Part shown: positions 1-8,617 of the stretch, in pieces
Layout: every line of letters begins with the position of its first letter
How positions within the stretch are numbered: position 1 is the first letter of the stretch
Source: Gemmatimonadota bacterium
GTDB lineage: Bacteria > Gemmatimonadota > Gemmatimonadetes > Palauibacterales > Palauibacteraceae
Reading direction: 5' to 3'
DNA: 61,069 nt
Assembly: GCA_022826685.1 (NCBI GenBank)
Contig: JAJDUL010000003.1
Coordinates: forward strand, 1 to 61,069
The notes under the pieces: model-generated
What the model was told of the DNA's origin: nothing
The model's input: the letters and a program-made list of their open reading frames with translations, nothing else
Databases searched by the model: none
Position numbers and translations under genes: made by a program

Positions 1-177
1 ACGGCGCACGCGAACGGCCCGTTGCACTTCGACGGCGTCGTGGAGATCAGCGGCGAAGGGCACGAGGGGTCCGCCCACTTCGGGCAGCCGTGGCTATGCC
101 GCTGCGGCGCATCGAAGAACAAGCCCTTCTGCGACGGGTCCCACAAGGAGATCGGATTCGAAGCGGAGGGCCTCTAG
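1..177 (+). CDS. CDGSH iron-sulfur domain protein (3' end)
   Basis: The reading frame is open from the first base and stops at TAG 175-177, so only the last 58 residues are visible. They contain the full CDGSH signature C-R-C-G-A-S-x3-P-F-C-D-G-S-H. The three Cys and one His of this motif ligate a redox-active 2Fe-2S cluster in the mitoNEET/CISD family. The residues before it resemble the strand-rich part of bacterial small CDGSH proteins. The 5' end lies outside the window. The acyl-CoA oxidase gene starts 3 nt downstream, so the two are probably cotranscribed. The partner protein and physiological role are unknown. Confidence 0.85.
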   Translation, partial: TAHANGPLHFDGVVEISGEGHEGSAHFGQPWLCRCGASKNKPFCDGSHKEIGFEAEGL

Positions 178-180
178 GGC

Positions 181-2481
181 GTGGCCGAGCCGGGGCCGCT
201 TGCCTTCTATCCCCTCCTTTACGTGGCGTGGGCCGACGGGGAACTCGCGGCCGAAGAGCTGGAACTGCTGCACGGACACCTGCGCGAGACGGGGTTGCGC
301 GAAGGAGCCCTCGCCGAGTGGCTGAATCCCGACGCTCCACCCTCGTCGGAGCGGCTCCTCCACCTCGTCGATGAGGTGCGGCGTCGGGCGGCGGAGGTCT
401 CGCCCGAGCGAAAGCGATCCCTCACCGAACTCGGCATCGCGATCGCGGAGGCCGACGGGGAGCACCCGACGCGCGAGGAGCGTGCGGCCATCCTCCGCAT
501 CGAGGAGGCGCTGGGCCTGGGCGGTCCGGACGCGGTGGCGACGCTCTTCGACCCGGTGCGGCCGATCGCGCCGCTCCCCGACGTCCGGCCCCGGTTCGAC
601 CCCGACGCGATGGCGCGCCTCCTCGGCGGTCCGGCTCCGGAGACCCGGCGGCGCGTGTGTGCGCTCCTTTCGGACGGCCGGTTCGAGACGGTGGCCGGGC
701 TCTCGACGGCCGACTACCGGACGCAGGTTTCGGAGTGGTGCCGGGAGCTCGCCGACGAGGGACTCGGGGCGCTCAGCTACCCCGCGGAGTTCGGGGGCCG
801 GGACAATCCCGCGGCCTTCATCGCCACCTTCGAGACGCTCGCCTTCTTCGACATCAGCCTGCTCACGAAGTTCGGCGTCCAGTTCGGGCTCTTCGGCGGC
901 AGCATCCACCAGCTCGGGTCGCGGCGACACCACGAGAAATACCTGAGAGACGCGGGGACGCTGGCGCTCCCGGGGTGTTTCGCGATGAGCGAGACGCTGC
1001 ACGGGTCCAACGTCTACGACATCCAGACGACGGCGGTCTACGACCCGGGGACGCGGGAGATTGTGGTCCACACCCCGGTGCCGGGGGCGCGCAAGGACTA
1101 CATCGGGAACGCGGCGCGGGACGGGCGGCTCGCCACGGTGTTCGCCCAACTGGAGGTGGGCGGGGAAGGGCGCGGCGTGCACGCGATCCTCGTCCCCATC
1201 CGCGGCGAAGACGGGGAGCCGCTGTCCGGCGTGACGATCGAGGACTGCGGGGAGAAGCTCGGCCTGAACGGCGTGGACAACGGACGCCTCCATTTCGATC
1301 GCGTGCGCGTGCCGCGCGCGAACCTCCTCGACCGCTTCGCCTCGATCGACGATGAGGGGGGCTATCGAAGTCCGATCGCGAGCCCGGCCCGGCGCTTCTT
1401 CACCATGCTCGGCACCCTCGTGAGCGGCCGCGTGGCCGTGGGGAGCGCGGCGCTCAGCGCGACGAAGGTCGCCCTCACGATCGCGGTCCGGTACGGTGCG
1501 CGGCGCCGGCAGTTCGGTCCGCCGGGCGAGGCCGAGCGGATCCTCCTCGACTATCCCGCACATCAGCGGCGACTGCTCCCGCGCCTCGCCACGACGTACG
1601 CGCTCAATTTCGCCCTCCACGACCTGCAGGCGGAGTACCTGGCCGCGGTGACCGCGGAAGACGAGGACTCCGGCGAATCGGAGATCGGCGCCGGGGCGGA
1701 CCGACGACGCCTCGAGGCGGCCGCGGCCGGGCTCAAGGCCTGCGCCACCTGGCATGCGACGGACACCATCCAGGCGTGTCGCGAGTCGTGCGGGGGGCGC
1801 GGATACCTCGCGAACAACCGCTTCGCGGCGCTCAAGGCGGACAGCGACGTCTTCACGACCTTCGAGGGCGACAACACCGTCCTTATGCAGCTTGTGGCGA
1901 AGGATCTCCTCACGGGCTTCCGCCAGCAGTTCGGGGATCTCGGCGGGCTCGGGATCGCGCGCTTCGCCGCCGGCCGCGCCCGCCGCGCGATCGCCGAGCG
2001 CAACTGGGTGATCTCGAGGAAAACGGGTGAAGCGCACCTCCGCGACCCCGGGTTCCACGACACGGTTCTTGACGCCCGCCGCTCGGACCTCGTGCTTTCC
2101 CTCGCCCGGCGGATCCGGCACCGGATCGCGCGCGGGATGACCTCGTTCGATGCCCTCACGGACTGCCAGCATCACGCGCTCACGGCCGCCAGGGCCCACG
2201 TCGAGTGCGAGATCCTGCGCTCGATGATCGCGGCCGAGCGTGGGACGCCGAGTTCCGGCGTCGCGGAGTGGCTCGAGCGCCTGCGCTCCCTCTACGCGCT
2301 CGCCACGATCGAGCGCGAGGCGGCGTGGTTCCTGGAGCGGGGCTACCTGGATCCGCCCAAGAGCAAGGCCATCCGCCGCACCGTGACCGCGCTCTGCGCC
2401 GAGATCCGTCCCCAGGCCATCCCCCTCGTCGACGCGTTCGATGTCCCCCGATCCTGCCTCGAAGGCTCGATCGGTCTCTGA
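181..2481 (+). CDS. Acyl-CoA oxidase/dehydrogenase with N-terminal TerB-like domain
   Basis: A 766-residue flavoenzyme expected to oxidise acyl-CoA to trans-2-enoyl-CoA. The first ~120 residues look like a TerB/co-chaperone-type helical domain: two acidic AWADGE / AEADGE turns in a helical, charged context. The acyl-CoA oxidase/dehydrogenase core follows: a FAMSETLHGSN-type FAD/substrate segment near residue 270, a long helical RRRQFG segment near 440, and CGGRGYLANNRF followed by TTFEGDNTV near 537-568, where the catalytic Glu sits in acyl-CoA oxidases. The length exceeds usual acyl-CoA dehydrogenases (about 380-600) and fits the ACOX group plus an extension. The GTG start lies 3 nt after the CDGSH gene, with GGAGGG upstream. 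The family call is firm; the N-terminal domain call is by pattern. Confidence 0.85.
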   Translation: MAEPGPLAFYPLLYVAWADGELAAEELELLHGHLRETGLREGALAEWLNPDAPPSSERLLHLVDEVRRRAAEVSPERKRSLTELGIAIAEADGEHPTREERAAILRIEEALGLGGPDAVATLFDPVRPIAPLPDVRPRFDPDAMARLLGGPAPETRRRVCALLSDGRFETVAGLSTADYRTQVSEWCRELADEGLGALSYPAEFGGRDNPAAFIATFETLAFFDISLLTKFGVQFGLFGGSIHQLGSRRHHEKYLRDAGTLALPGCFAMSETLHGSNVYDIQTTAVYDPGTREIVVHTPVPGARKDYIGNAARDGRLATVFAQLEVGGEGRGVHAILVPIRGEDGEPLSGVTIEDCGEKLGLNGVDNGRLHFDRVRVPRANLLDRFASIDDEGGYRSPIASPARRFFTMLGTLVSGRVAVGSAALSATKVALTIAVRYGARRRQFGPPGEAERILLDYPAHQRRLLPRLATTYALNFALHDLQAEYLAAVTAEDEDSGESEIGAGADRRRLEAAAAGLKACATWHATDTIQACRESCGGRGYLANNRFAALKADSDVFTTFEGDNTVLMQLVAKDLLTGFRQQFGDLGGLGIARFAAGRARRAIAERNWVISRKTGEAHLRDPGFHDTVLDARRSDLVLSLARRIRHRIARGMTSFDALTDCQHHALTAARAHVECEILRSMIAAERGTPSSGVAEWLERLRSLYALATIEREAAWFLERGYLDPPKSKAIRRTVTALCAEIRPQAIPLVDAFDVPRSCLEGSIGL

Positions 2482-2527
2482 CGCCGCGGCGGCTCGCAAC
2501 TTCGAACACTCACTCCCGGGAGGAAGC

Positions 2528-3256
2528 ATGACGGAAGCGGATCGACCACCTCCGACGGCGTCACCGTACCAGATCTTCATGCTGGTCTGCTGCGTGCTCG
2601 TGCTCGTGGCTCTTGTGGTGGAACTCGCGTTGCCGCTGGATCCCGAGATCCTGCGCATTCTCTTCTACGCGGACACGGCCTTCTGCGTCGTCTTCTTCGC
2701 GGACTTCCTCCTCTCCCTCGCGCGGGCGCCGGACCGCAAGCGATATATGCTCACCTGGGGCTGGGTCGATCTCCTCTCCAGCCTGCCCGCGATCACGGAA
2801 CTCCGCGCATTCCGAATCGGGCGCGTCCTGCGGATTCTGAGGTTCCTCCGCGCCGCGCGCGCCGCGAGGGTCGTCGGCTCGTTCTGGATGGGCCGCCGGG
2901 CACAGACCACGGCGCTCGTCGCCGTGTCCGTCGCGATCCTGACGGTTGTGGGCGCGAGTATCGCCGTCCTCTATCTGGAGCGGGCGGCGGGGGGCGAGAT
3001 CGGCTCGGGTCCGGCCGCGCTGTGGTGGTCCTTCTTCACGGTCATGACGGGCCAGCAGGGCGACCCGTTCCCGGTCACGGCGGCGGGGCGCGCCATTGGC
3101 CTCGCCCTGATGACGGTCGGCGCGGCGCTTGTCGGGACGCTGACCGCCACGCTGGTGTCCTGGGTGATCCGGCCGCGGGAGGACGCGAAGGATCGCCAGT
3201 TGAACGCGATCCGCGAGGAAATGGCCGCGATCCGAGCGCTCCTGGAGGCCCGCTGA
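2528..3256 (+). CDS. Voltage-gated-type ion channel protein, atypical selectivity filter
   Basis: A 242-residue membrane protein with the six-helix layout of small bacterial Kv-like channels. S1 is near residue 15, S2 near 45, and S3 near 75. An S4 carries regularly spaced arginines (RIGRVLRILRFLRAARAAR, about 95-115). S5 is near 130-150, followed by a pore loop and S6. A charged C-terminal helix follows. Where K+ channels have TVGYGD, this protein has T-G-Q-Q-G-D (residues 174-179), so ion selectivity cannot be assumed. ATG 2528 was chosen because AGGAAG lies just upstream; the frame is open further 5' but has no better site. It stands alone downstream of the oxidase gene. Confidence 0.8.
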   Translation: MTEADRPPPTASPYQIFMLVCCVLVLVALVVELALPLDPEILRILFYADTAFCVVFFADFLLSLARAPDRKRYMLTWGWVDLLSSLPAITELRAFRIGRVLRILRFLRAARAARVVGSFWMGRRAQTTALVAVSVAILTVVGASIAVLYLERAAGGEIGSGPAALWWSFFTVMTGQQGDPFPVTAAGRAIGLALMTVGAALVGTLTATLVSWVIRPREDAKDRQLNAIREEMAAIRALLEAR

Positions 3257-3279
3257 CACGACCCACGCACCGGGCGGCG

Positions 3280-4233
3280 TCAGGTCGCTGGGGGTGTCGG
3301 GCGCGCGAGTTGGGTTGCGAGATCGAGGGCGTCGACCGGCCAGTACGCCTTGGGGCGCGGTCGCCTGACGCCGGGTCGGCCTGCTTCGGGGCGGCAACGG
3401 AGGATCGCCGCGGTCCAGCGCGCGGGCACGGCCTCCAGCCCGTGGACCGCGCCCAGGAGCGCTCCGCAGATCGCGGCGTTCGTGTCGGTATCGCCGCCCC
3501 TCATCACGCTGTCGATCACGCCCTCTTCGAGCGATGGGGCGTGCCGCAGCTGCCACAGGGCGTTGCGGAGCGCGATCAGGACCCAGCCCATGTGCGTCAT
3601 GTAGTCTTCCGGCGGCCCGACGGCGGCCTCCTCTACGCACGCCCGCACCGGCGGGCAGATCTCCTCCTCGTTCGCCCACGTCACGATCCGTTCGTACAAC
3701 TCGTGCGGTGTCGGACCGCGGTCGATCGCGTGGGCGAGCGCCATCGCGAAGAGGGCATTCGCGTCGAGACAGACGCGATGCGGGTGCGTGAGGCCGGCGT
3801 CCTCCCGGGCCCAGCGCGCGACGGTGTCGAGTGGATGACCGGAGCCGAAGATGCCCAGCGGACCGATGCGCATCAGCGCCCCGTTGGCCTGGCTCTCGCG
3901 GCGCGGACTTCCGAGCAGGCCGTCGCGGATCGTCAGGCCGCAGTCGAACGGGTCCGAGTCGAGCCACTCGCGGTAGGCGCGGTTTGCCGCCTCCAGGTCG
4001 TACGTGCCGCGGGCGATCAGCGTGCGGGCCAGCGCGAGGGCCATCTCGGAGTCGTCCGTCGGCTGTCCCGCCAGCGTGTCGAACGTGCCGCCGTCCCGCA
4101 GGTCGCGGACCCCTTCGGGATGGACGTAACGGATGTCCTCGGGCGACTGGAACTCGACGAGGCTGCCGAGCGAATCGCCGGCGATCTGGCCGATGAGGCA
4201 GCCGCGCGCGCGGTCGAGGCTCGGCGCGTTCAT
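3280..4233 (-). CDS. ADP-ribosylglycohydrolase family protein
   Basis: A 317-residue protein of the DraG/ARH fold, which removes ADP-ribose from modified substrates using two Mg ions. The N-terminal G-C-L-I-G-Q-I-A-G-D-S-L-G segment and the Q-P-T-D-D-S-E-M metal-binding motif are clear. The second metal motif, GGDTDTNAAICGALLGA, is present near residue 260. The ATG at 4233 overlaps the stop of the upstream rqcH by 4 nt (ATGA), so the two are translationally coupled. The substrate (protein, nucleic acid or free ADP-ribosyl compound) cannot be told from sequence. Pairing with a ribosome-rescue factor is notable. Confidence 0.9.
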   Translation of the reverse strand: MNAPSLDRARGCLIGQIAGDSLGSLVEFQSPEDIRYVHPEGVRDLRDGGTFDTLAGQPTDDSEMALALARTLIARGTYDLEAANRAYREWLDSDPFDCGLTIRDGLLGSPRRESQANGALMRIGPLGIFGSGHPLDTVARWAREDAGLTHPHRVCLDANALFAMALAHAIDRGPTPHELYERIVTWANEEEICPPVRACVEEAAVGPPEDYMTHMGWVLIALRNALWQLRHAPSLEEGVIDSVMRGGDTDTNAAICGALLGAVHGLEAVPARWTAAILRCRPEAGRPGVRRPRPKAYWPVDALDLATQLARPTPPAT

Positions 4234-5999
4234 GCGTCCTCCGTGCGCCGGCCCATCGCCTTCACGAGATCCGAATCCGGTTCGACGAAGATCGTCTGCA
4301 CGCGGTCCGGGGTCACCGTGCCCGGCGGGGACTTCCGCGGCTTGCGGACGTACTTGCGGCGGGTCCAGACGACCGGGGCCGTGCGGTTGTGGCGCGCGCC
4401 GCTGTGGACCGCCGCCGCCGTCGCGGCCTCGAGCAGGTCGCGCCTCGGCGGGTTCTCGTCCCTTCGCCCCCAGCGCAGAATGACGTGCGCGCCCGAGGCC
4501 TGAGAGGCGTGCAGCCAGATGTCGTCCGGCGCGGAGTGGCGGAAGGTGAGGTCGTCGTTGTCGTGGGGGCCGCGCCCGACCCGGATCTCCAGCCCGCCCG
4601 AGGACCGGAGCCGCGTGTAGGGCACCCGGAGTTCGGGCCCGCCCGCGCGTGTCCCGCCCGCGCGGGCGCGCACCGGCTTCCCGCCGGCCGCGGCCCACAG
4701 GGCGTCCGACGGACCGGACTCGGCGAGCCGCTCCAGGTGGGCGTCGAACTCGGCCGCGCGCTCCCGGGCCGTCGCGATCGCGCCCGGCAGACGCTCCAGC
4801 GCGCGCTCCCGGCGCCGGGCCTCGTCGAAGAAGGCCTCCGCGTTGGCGACGACATCACGGGCGGGGTCGAGCGCGATCTCGCGCGGAGCGCTATCGAAGT
4901 CCCGCAGGGTCACGGCGGAAACGCCCTTCGGCACCTCGTCCTTGCGCGCGAGGAGGATCTGGCCGAGGAGGCGGGGCTCGTCCGGCGGACCGGCCGCGGC
5001 CAGCTGCCGCTCGAGCGCGGCGGCCCGGCGCCGGTGCCGCTTTCGGCGCGCTCGGAGGCGCCTCCGGATCTGCGCCGCTTCGTCTCCGTCGTCGTCGTCG
5101 GTGGCAGCCCCGGGGAGGGCCTGGAGGGCGGGGGCGGGGCCGCCGCCGGGGGCGAGCAGTTGCGCGGCCGCGGTCAGCAGTCCGGCGGCGGACCCGCTGC
5201 CGGCCCCGACGGGGTGCGGATAGGGCTGCGGGCCCCACGGGCGGTCGAGCACGAAGGCCGGCCGGGGCGGCGTGCCCGGCGCATCGGAAGCGGCCGGGCC
5301 GCGCGGGGGCGCCGCCGCGAGCGCGTGGAGCGCCCGGTATCGCTCGTACGTCTCCGCCGGGTTGGATCCGGCCAGGATCCAGTCGACGTTGAGCGCGCTC
5401 GTCCACGCCCACGTCCGCAGCACGGCCTGCCGGCGGTCGGCCTCCTCTCCTGCCGGCACGGCGGCCCATTCCGCTTCCGATGGCGGAGCCGCAATGGCTC
5501 GCCGCGCGGACGAAGGCGGCTTGTACGACGCCCCGCGACGCAGCGAGCGGTCCCCCGCATCTCTCGCGAGCAGCGCCGCCTCGATTCGCCACGCCGGGCG
5601 CTCGTCCGCGTCGGGCTCCGTCCGGCGGCAGTGCACGGCGTTCCAGCGGCGGGACTGGAGTTCGATCGCCAGCATCTCCCACGGACGCCCCGCCCGGTCC
5701 CCGAACGTCAGGAGCAGGGCGCGCTCGTCCGCCGGCGACCGCGCGTCCGCGAGCGACAGTCGTCCGGTCCGCAGCGCCTTCCCCTCCACCCCCGAGTCCG
5801 GTGCATCGGCGCCGAGCTCCAGGACGTGCCCGTGCAGCGGGTGCAGCATCGCGACGAGCCGCGACCCGTCCTCGAAGGCGAGTTCCACGGCGCGCCGCCC
5901 CGATGCCATGCGGAGCCCGGCGATGCGGACGCCCCGCCAGCGATCGAGGATCTCGCGGGCGAGGGCCCGGGCGAGGAAGGAGTCGTATCGAATGCCCAT
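4230..5999 (-). CDS. rqcH: Rqc2-type ribosome quality-control factor RqcH (NFACT protein)
   Basis: A 589-residue NFACT family protein. Homologues bind obstructed 50S subunits with peptidyl-tRNA and add C-terminal alanine tails that mark the nascent chain for degradation. The N-terminal NFACT-N domain starts G-I-R-Y-D-S-F-L-A-R-A-L. A charged helical/coiled-coil middle (about 300-430) and a C-terminal NFACT-R domain follow, with D-I-W-L-H-A and G-A-H-V-I-L-R near 500 and the terminal R-K-Y-V-R-K-P basic patch. A TATAGT box lies 4 nt upstream of ATG 5999, suggesting a leaderless message. The gene is divergent from yqeK and coupled to the ADP-ribosylglycohydrolase gene. Unusually long Ala/Gly/Pro linkers occur in the middle of the protein. 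Confidence 0.9.
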   Translation of the reverse strand: MGIRYDSFLARALAREILDRWRGVRIAGLRMASGRRAVELAFEDGSRLVAMLHPLHGHVLELGADAPDSGVEGKALRTGRLSLADARSPADERALLLTFGDRAGRPWEMLAIELQSRRWNAVHCRRTEPDADERPAWRIEAALLARDAGDRSLRRGASYKPPSSARRAIAAPPSEAEWAAVPAGEEADRRQAVLRTWAWTSALNVDWILAGSNPAETYERYRALHALAAAPPRGPAASDAPGTPPRPAFVLDRPWGPQPYPHPVGAGSGSAAGLLTAAAQLLAPGGGPAPALQALPGAATDDDDGDEAAQIRRRLRARRKRHRRRAAALERQLAAAGPPDEPRLLGQILLARKDEVPKGVSAVTLRDFDSAPREIALDPARDVVANAEAFFDEARRRERALERLPGAIATARERAAEFDAHLERLAESGPSDALWAAAGGKPVRARAGGTRAGGPELRVPYTRLRSSGGLEIRVGRGPHDNDDLTFRHSAPDDIWLHASQASGAHVILRWGRRDENPPRRDLLEAATAAAVHSGARHNRTAPVVWTRRKYVRKPRKSPPGTVTPDRVQTIFVEPDSDLVKAMGRRTEDA

Positions 6000-6060
6000 T
6001 GCGACTATATTCGGGGCCCCGCGCAATCCCGACAAACTCCGCAACCGAGACGAACCTCAC

Positions 6061-6663
6061 GTGGACAAGCTTCACCCGATCATCCACGCGGCCGGCACCG
6101 AGGAACGCCCCCCCGACTGGGCCGTCATGAGCCCCGCGCGCATCAATCACGCCGGGCGGGTCGCCACGTTGATGGGGGAGTGGGCGGCCGCCCTCGGGCA
6201 CGACGAGAGCACGCGGATCCGCTGGCGCGCGACGGGCCTCCTCCACGACGCACTCAAGGAAGAAGCCGTGGAAGCCCTGCGTCCCTTCGTCGACGAGGCG
6301 GAAGCATGGCCCGACCCGCTCCTCCACGGTCCGGCATGCGCGAACCGGCTGCGCGCGGCGGGCGTCGATGACGAGCCGCTCCTGCGAGCCATCGCCTTCC
6401 ACACCACCGGACACCGGGATCTCGACGCCCTTGGACAGGCCCTCTACATGGCCGACTTCCTGGAGCCGGGCCGCCTCGCCCTGGGCCAGGAGCGTGCCGA
6501 CCTCCGGCGCCGCTTGCCCGACGACTGGCACGCCGTGCTCGTCGACGTCGCGACCGCGAAGATCGGCATCCTCATCGACGGTTTCCTCCCCATTTCCTCC
6601 GCGACCGCCGGGTTCTGGGAGACGATCACCGCGCCGGTTTTTCGCAAATCGCGAAACGGTTGA
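6061..6663 (+). CDS. yqeK: YqeK-type HD-domain hydrolase
   Basis: A 200-residue HD-domain protein matching YqeK, a metal-dependent symmetrical Ap4A hydrolase. Motifs in order: N-H-A-G-R-V near 28, L-L-H-D-A-L-K-E near 60, H-G near 85, and F-H-T-T-G-H-R-D ending in Y-M-A-D-F-L-E-P-G-R near 115-140. The last block is characteristic of the family. The GTG at 6061 gives the normal N-terminus. An ATG at 5992 is in frame, but it would overlap the divergent rqcH start and add a non-conserved leader. YqeK is often followed by rsfS; here it is followed by a LytR_C gene instead, and rsfS is absent nearby. Confidence 0.85.
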   Translation: MDKLHPIIHAAGTEERPPDWAVMSPARINHAGRVATLMGEWAAALGHDESTRIRWRATGLLHDALKEEAVEALRPFVDEAEAWPDPLLHGPACANRLRAAGVDDEPLLRAIAFHTTGHRDLDALGQALYMADFLEPGRLALGQERADLRRRLPDDWHAVLVDVATAKIGILIDGFLPISSATAGFWETITAPVFRKSRNG

Positions 6664-6699
6664 TTAGATTGCCGGCAGCGCGGGGAGGCGTGAAGCAGG

Positions 6700-7380
6700 G
6701 TGGCGGCCGAGCACGATCCATGGGTGGATGGGAGGACGACGGGAGGCGACAGAGTGCTTTCGAGGTCCAGACGACGGTCCAGGCGGGAGACGCGACGAGG
6801 TCCCGAGGGTCGTGCCCGCTATCGCAGGCGGCAGGGTTCCTTCAAACGAGTGGCTTCCGCATTCCGGGGACTGATCACGACGGCGGTTCTCATCGGTGCC
6901 GGCGCCTTTATCGGTCTCTTCTGGGAGGAATGGAAGGTCGTGCGACTCGCGATTCTGGCCGGATCCGTACCGGCCGCGACCGCGGGGACCGTGTCTCCGG
7001 GCGCAGCGGAGGGCGGTCCCACGGTGACGGGTTCCGCGACGGGAGAGACGCCCGGGCGGGAGAGCCTGACGAACCGCATCAAGGTCGAAGTCCTCAACGG
7101 GGCCGGAGAGCGGGGGCTCGCGCGTCAGTTCGCCGACCGACTCCGGCTCCTCGGTTTCGATGTCGTCGCGACCGGGAACGCCGAGCACTTCGACCACGAG
7201 ATCACGCACGTTCTGGATCGATCGGGCCGCCTCGGCGCCGCGCTCACCGTCGCCCGCGAGTTGAGCGCGGACTCGCTGGCCGTCGCCATCGATCCCGAAC
7301 TCTTCCTCGATGCGAGCGTGGTGGTGGGGAGCGACTGGGCCGGCCTGCTCGGGAATCTCGGAAAGGCTGAGCCGGACTAG
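6700..7380 (+). CDS. LytR C-terminal-domain membrane protein
   Basis: A 226-residue protein with a strongly basic N-terminus (about residues 20-50, many Arg) and a single transmembrane helix near 58-75. A Gly/Thr/Ala-rich linker follows, then a LytR_C domain from about 122 (IKVEVLNGAGERGLARQFAD, then an LGFDVV strand). It lacks the LytR-CpsA-Psr catalytic domain, so it is not a cell-wall ligase itself. The isolated domain is common downstream of yqeK/rsfS in several phyla. Its role is unknown; a periplasmic or envelope-associated partner-binding role is an inference. The GTG start follows yqeK by 36 nt. Its stop overlaps the stop of convergent rlmN in the palindrome CTAG. Confidence 0.75.
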   Translation: MAAEHDPWVDGRTTGGDRVLSRSRRRSRRETRRGPEGRARYRRRQGSFKRVASAFRGLITTAVLIGAGAFIGLFWEEWKVVRLAILAGSVPAATAGTVSPGAAEGGPTVTGSATGETPGRESLTNRIKVEVLNGAGERGLARQFADRLRLLGFDVVATGNAEHFDHEITHVLDRSGRLGAALTVARELSADSLAVAIDPELFLDASVVVGSDWAGLLGNLGKAEPD

Positions 7381-8447
7381 CTTTCCCGCGACAGGCGCAG
7401 TTGCCCGCACGCGGCGGCGATGTCCCGTCCCCGCGGCCTTCTCACCGCGTTGCCCACCCCTCGCGCGGCGAGCGCCTCCGAAAAACGCGCGATCCCCTCG
7501 GCCGAACTCGGGCCCCACTCCGGACGTGAGGGGATGGGATTGAAGGGGATGAGATTCACGAAGCAGATGAGCCCCCGCGCGAGCTTCGCCAGCGACTCCG
7601 CCAGCGCCGGGTCGTCGTTCACCCCCCGGATGAGCGTGTACTCGAAGCTGATGCGCCGGTTCTTGTAGCTCTGATACGTGCGAAGGGCGTCGAACAGCTC
7701 CGGCAGCGGGTAGCGCTTCTCGATCGGCATCAGTTCCAGCCGCAGTTCGTGGGACGGCGCGTGAAGGGAGACGGCGAGTTCAAACGGTTCCGGCCGCCGG
7801 GCGAGTTCCAGGATCCCGGGGATGAGTCCCACCGTCGACACGGTGATGCGCCGCGCCCCGAGGCCGAACCCTCCGTGCAGGGATGCGAGCGATCCTATGA
7901 CCCCGTCGAGGTTCGCCAGGGGTTCTCCCATTCCCATGTACACGACGTTGGAGATGGGGCTGGACGCCGGCCGCCCCATCTCCTCGCGCGCCACGCGCAG
8001 GGAGTCGCGGTACTGCGCCACGATCTCGGCCGCCCTCAACTGGCGCCGGAACCCGAAGTCGCCGGTGGCGCAGAAGCGGCACGCGAGCGCGCAGCCGGCC
8101 TGCGACGATAGACAGAGCGTGAGGCGGTCGCGCGTCGGGATGAGCACGGACTCGACCCGCTCGCCGTCCTCGAGCCGCCACAGGTGCTTCACCGTCCCGT
8201 CCTTCGAGCGGGCGACGTAGTCGGGTTCGATCGGGGTGAGGGAAAAGGCGGCGTCCAGCGCTTCCCGGAGGCTGGCGGGGAGGTTCGTCATCTCGTCGAA
8301 GGCACGCGCCCCCCGCTCCCAGATCCACTTCTCGACCTGCCGCGCCCGATACGCCGGCTCTCCGCGCGCGGCGAAGAACGCCGCCAGCCGCTCCCGCCCG
8401 CCATCTCCCGACTCCGCGAGCAGTTCCGCTCGTGTGCTTTCCGTCAT
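7377..8447 (-). CDS. rlmN: 23S rRNA (adenine-2503-C2)-methyltransferase RlmN
   Basis: A 356-residue radical-SAM enzyme that methylates C2 of A2503 in 23S rRNA (and A37 of some tRNAs). The 4Fe-4S ligands C119, C123 and C126 lie in C-A-L-A-C-R-F-C. The M-G-M-G-E-P-L motif, the S-Y-K-N-R-R-I-S-F-E-Y segment and N-L-I-P-F-N-P are all present. The C-terminal catalytic Cys is C347 in A-A-A-C-G-Q-L, partnering a second Cys in the methylcysteine relay. Length matches the family. The Cfr/RlmN distinction favours RlmN by the overall match and housekeeping context. The gene is divergent from aspS and convergent with the LytR_C gene. Confidence 0.95.
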   Translation of the reverse strand: MTESTRAELLAESGDGGRERLAAFFAARGEPAYRARQVEKWIWERGARAFDEMTNLPASLREALDAAFSLTPIEPDYVARSKDGTVKHLWRLEDGERVESVLIPTRDRLTLCLSSQAGCALACRFCATGDFGFRRQLRAAEIVAQYRDSLRVAREEMGRPASSPISNVVYMGMGEPLANLDGVIGSLASLHGGFGLGARRITVSTVGLIPGILELARRPEPFELAVSLHAPSHELRLELMPIEKRYPLPELFDALRTYQSYKNRRISFEYTLIRGVNDDPALAESLAKLARGLICFVNLIPFNPIPSRPEWGPSSAEGIARFSEALAARGVGNAVRRPRGRDIAAACGQLRLSRES

Positions 8448-8508
8448 TCCCCGCTTCTTGCTGGCGCCGCCGAAAATCGGCTATCTTCCACGGCGTTCCG
8501 CACTTCTC

Positions 8509-8541
8509 AGAACCGGTTCAGAACCGATTCCGAGCCGATTC
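8509..8541. repeat. Three tandem 11-bp repeats upstream of aspS
   Basis: AGAACCGGTTC, AGAACCGATTC and CGAGCCGATTC follow each other without spacer. The 11-bp period places each copy on the same face of the helix. The first copy contains the palindrome GAACCGGTTC. The array lies between the divergent rlmN start and the aspS start, so it could be an operator array or part of an untranslated leader. Confidence 0.6.
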
Positions 8542-8617
8542 CCTTACGCCGCGAGTTCTCCTGACCAAACTATCGCTACCGACCGAACGGCGTGAGCCGG
8601 CCTCCCTCGAGACCGCC

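Noticed and set aside
94-2658. Long minus-strand open frame opposite the acyl-CoA oxidase gene
   Set aside because: Its product is Arg/Glu/Pro-rich without domain features, and the plus strand has a clear enzyme. It results from high GC at codon positions.
6640-6660. TTTCGC-AAATC-GCGAAA hairpin as a terminator after yqeK
   Set aside because: It lies inside the last codons of yqeK, has no T-run and is followed closely by the LytR_C gene.
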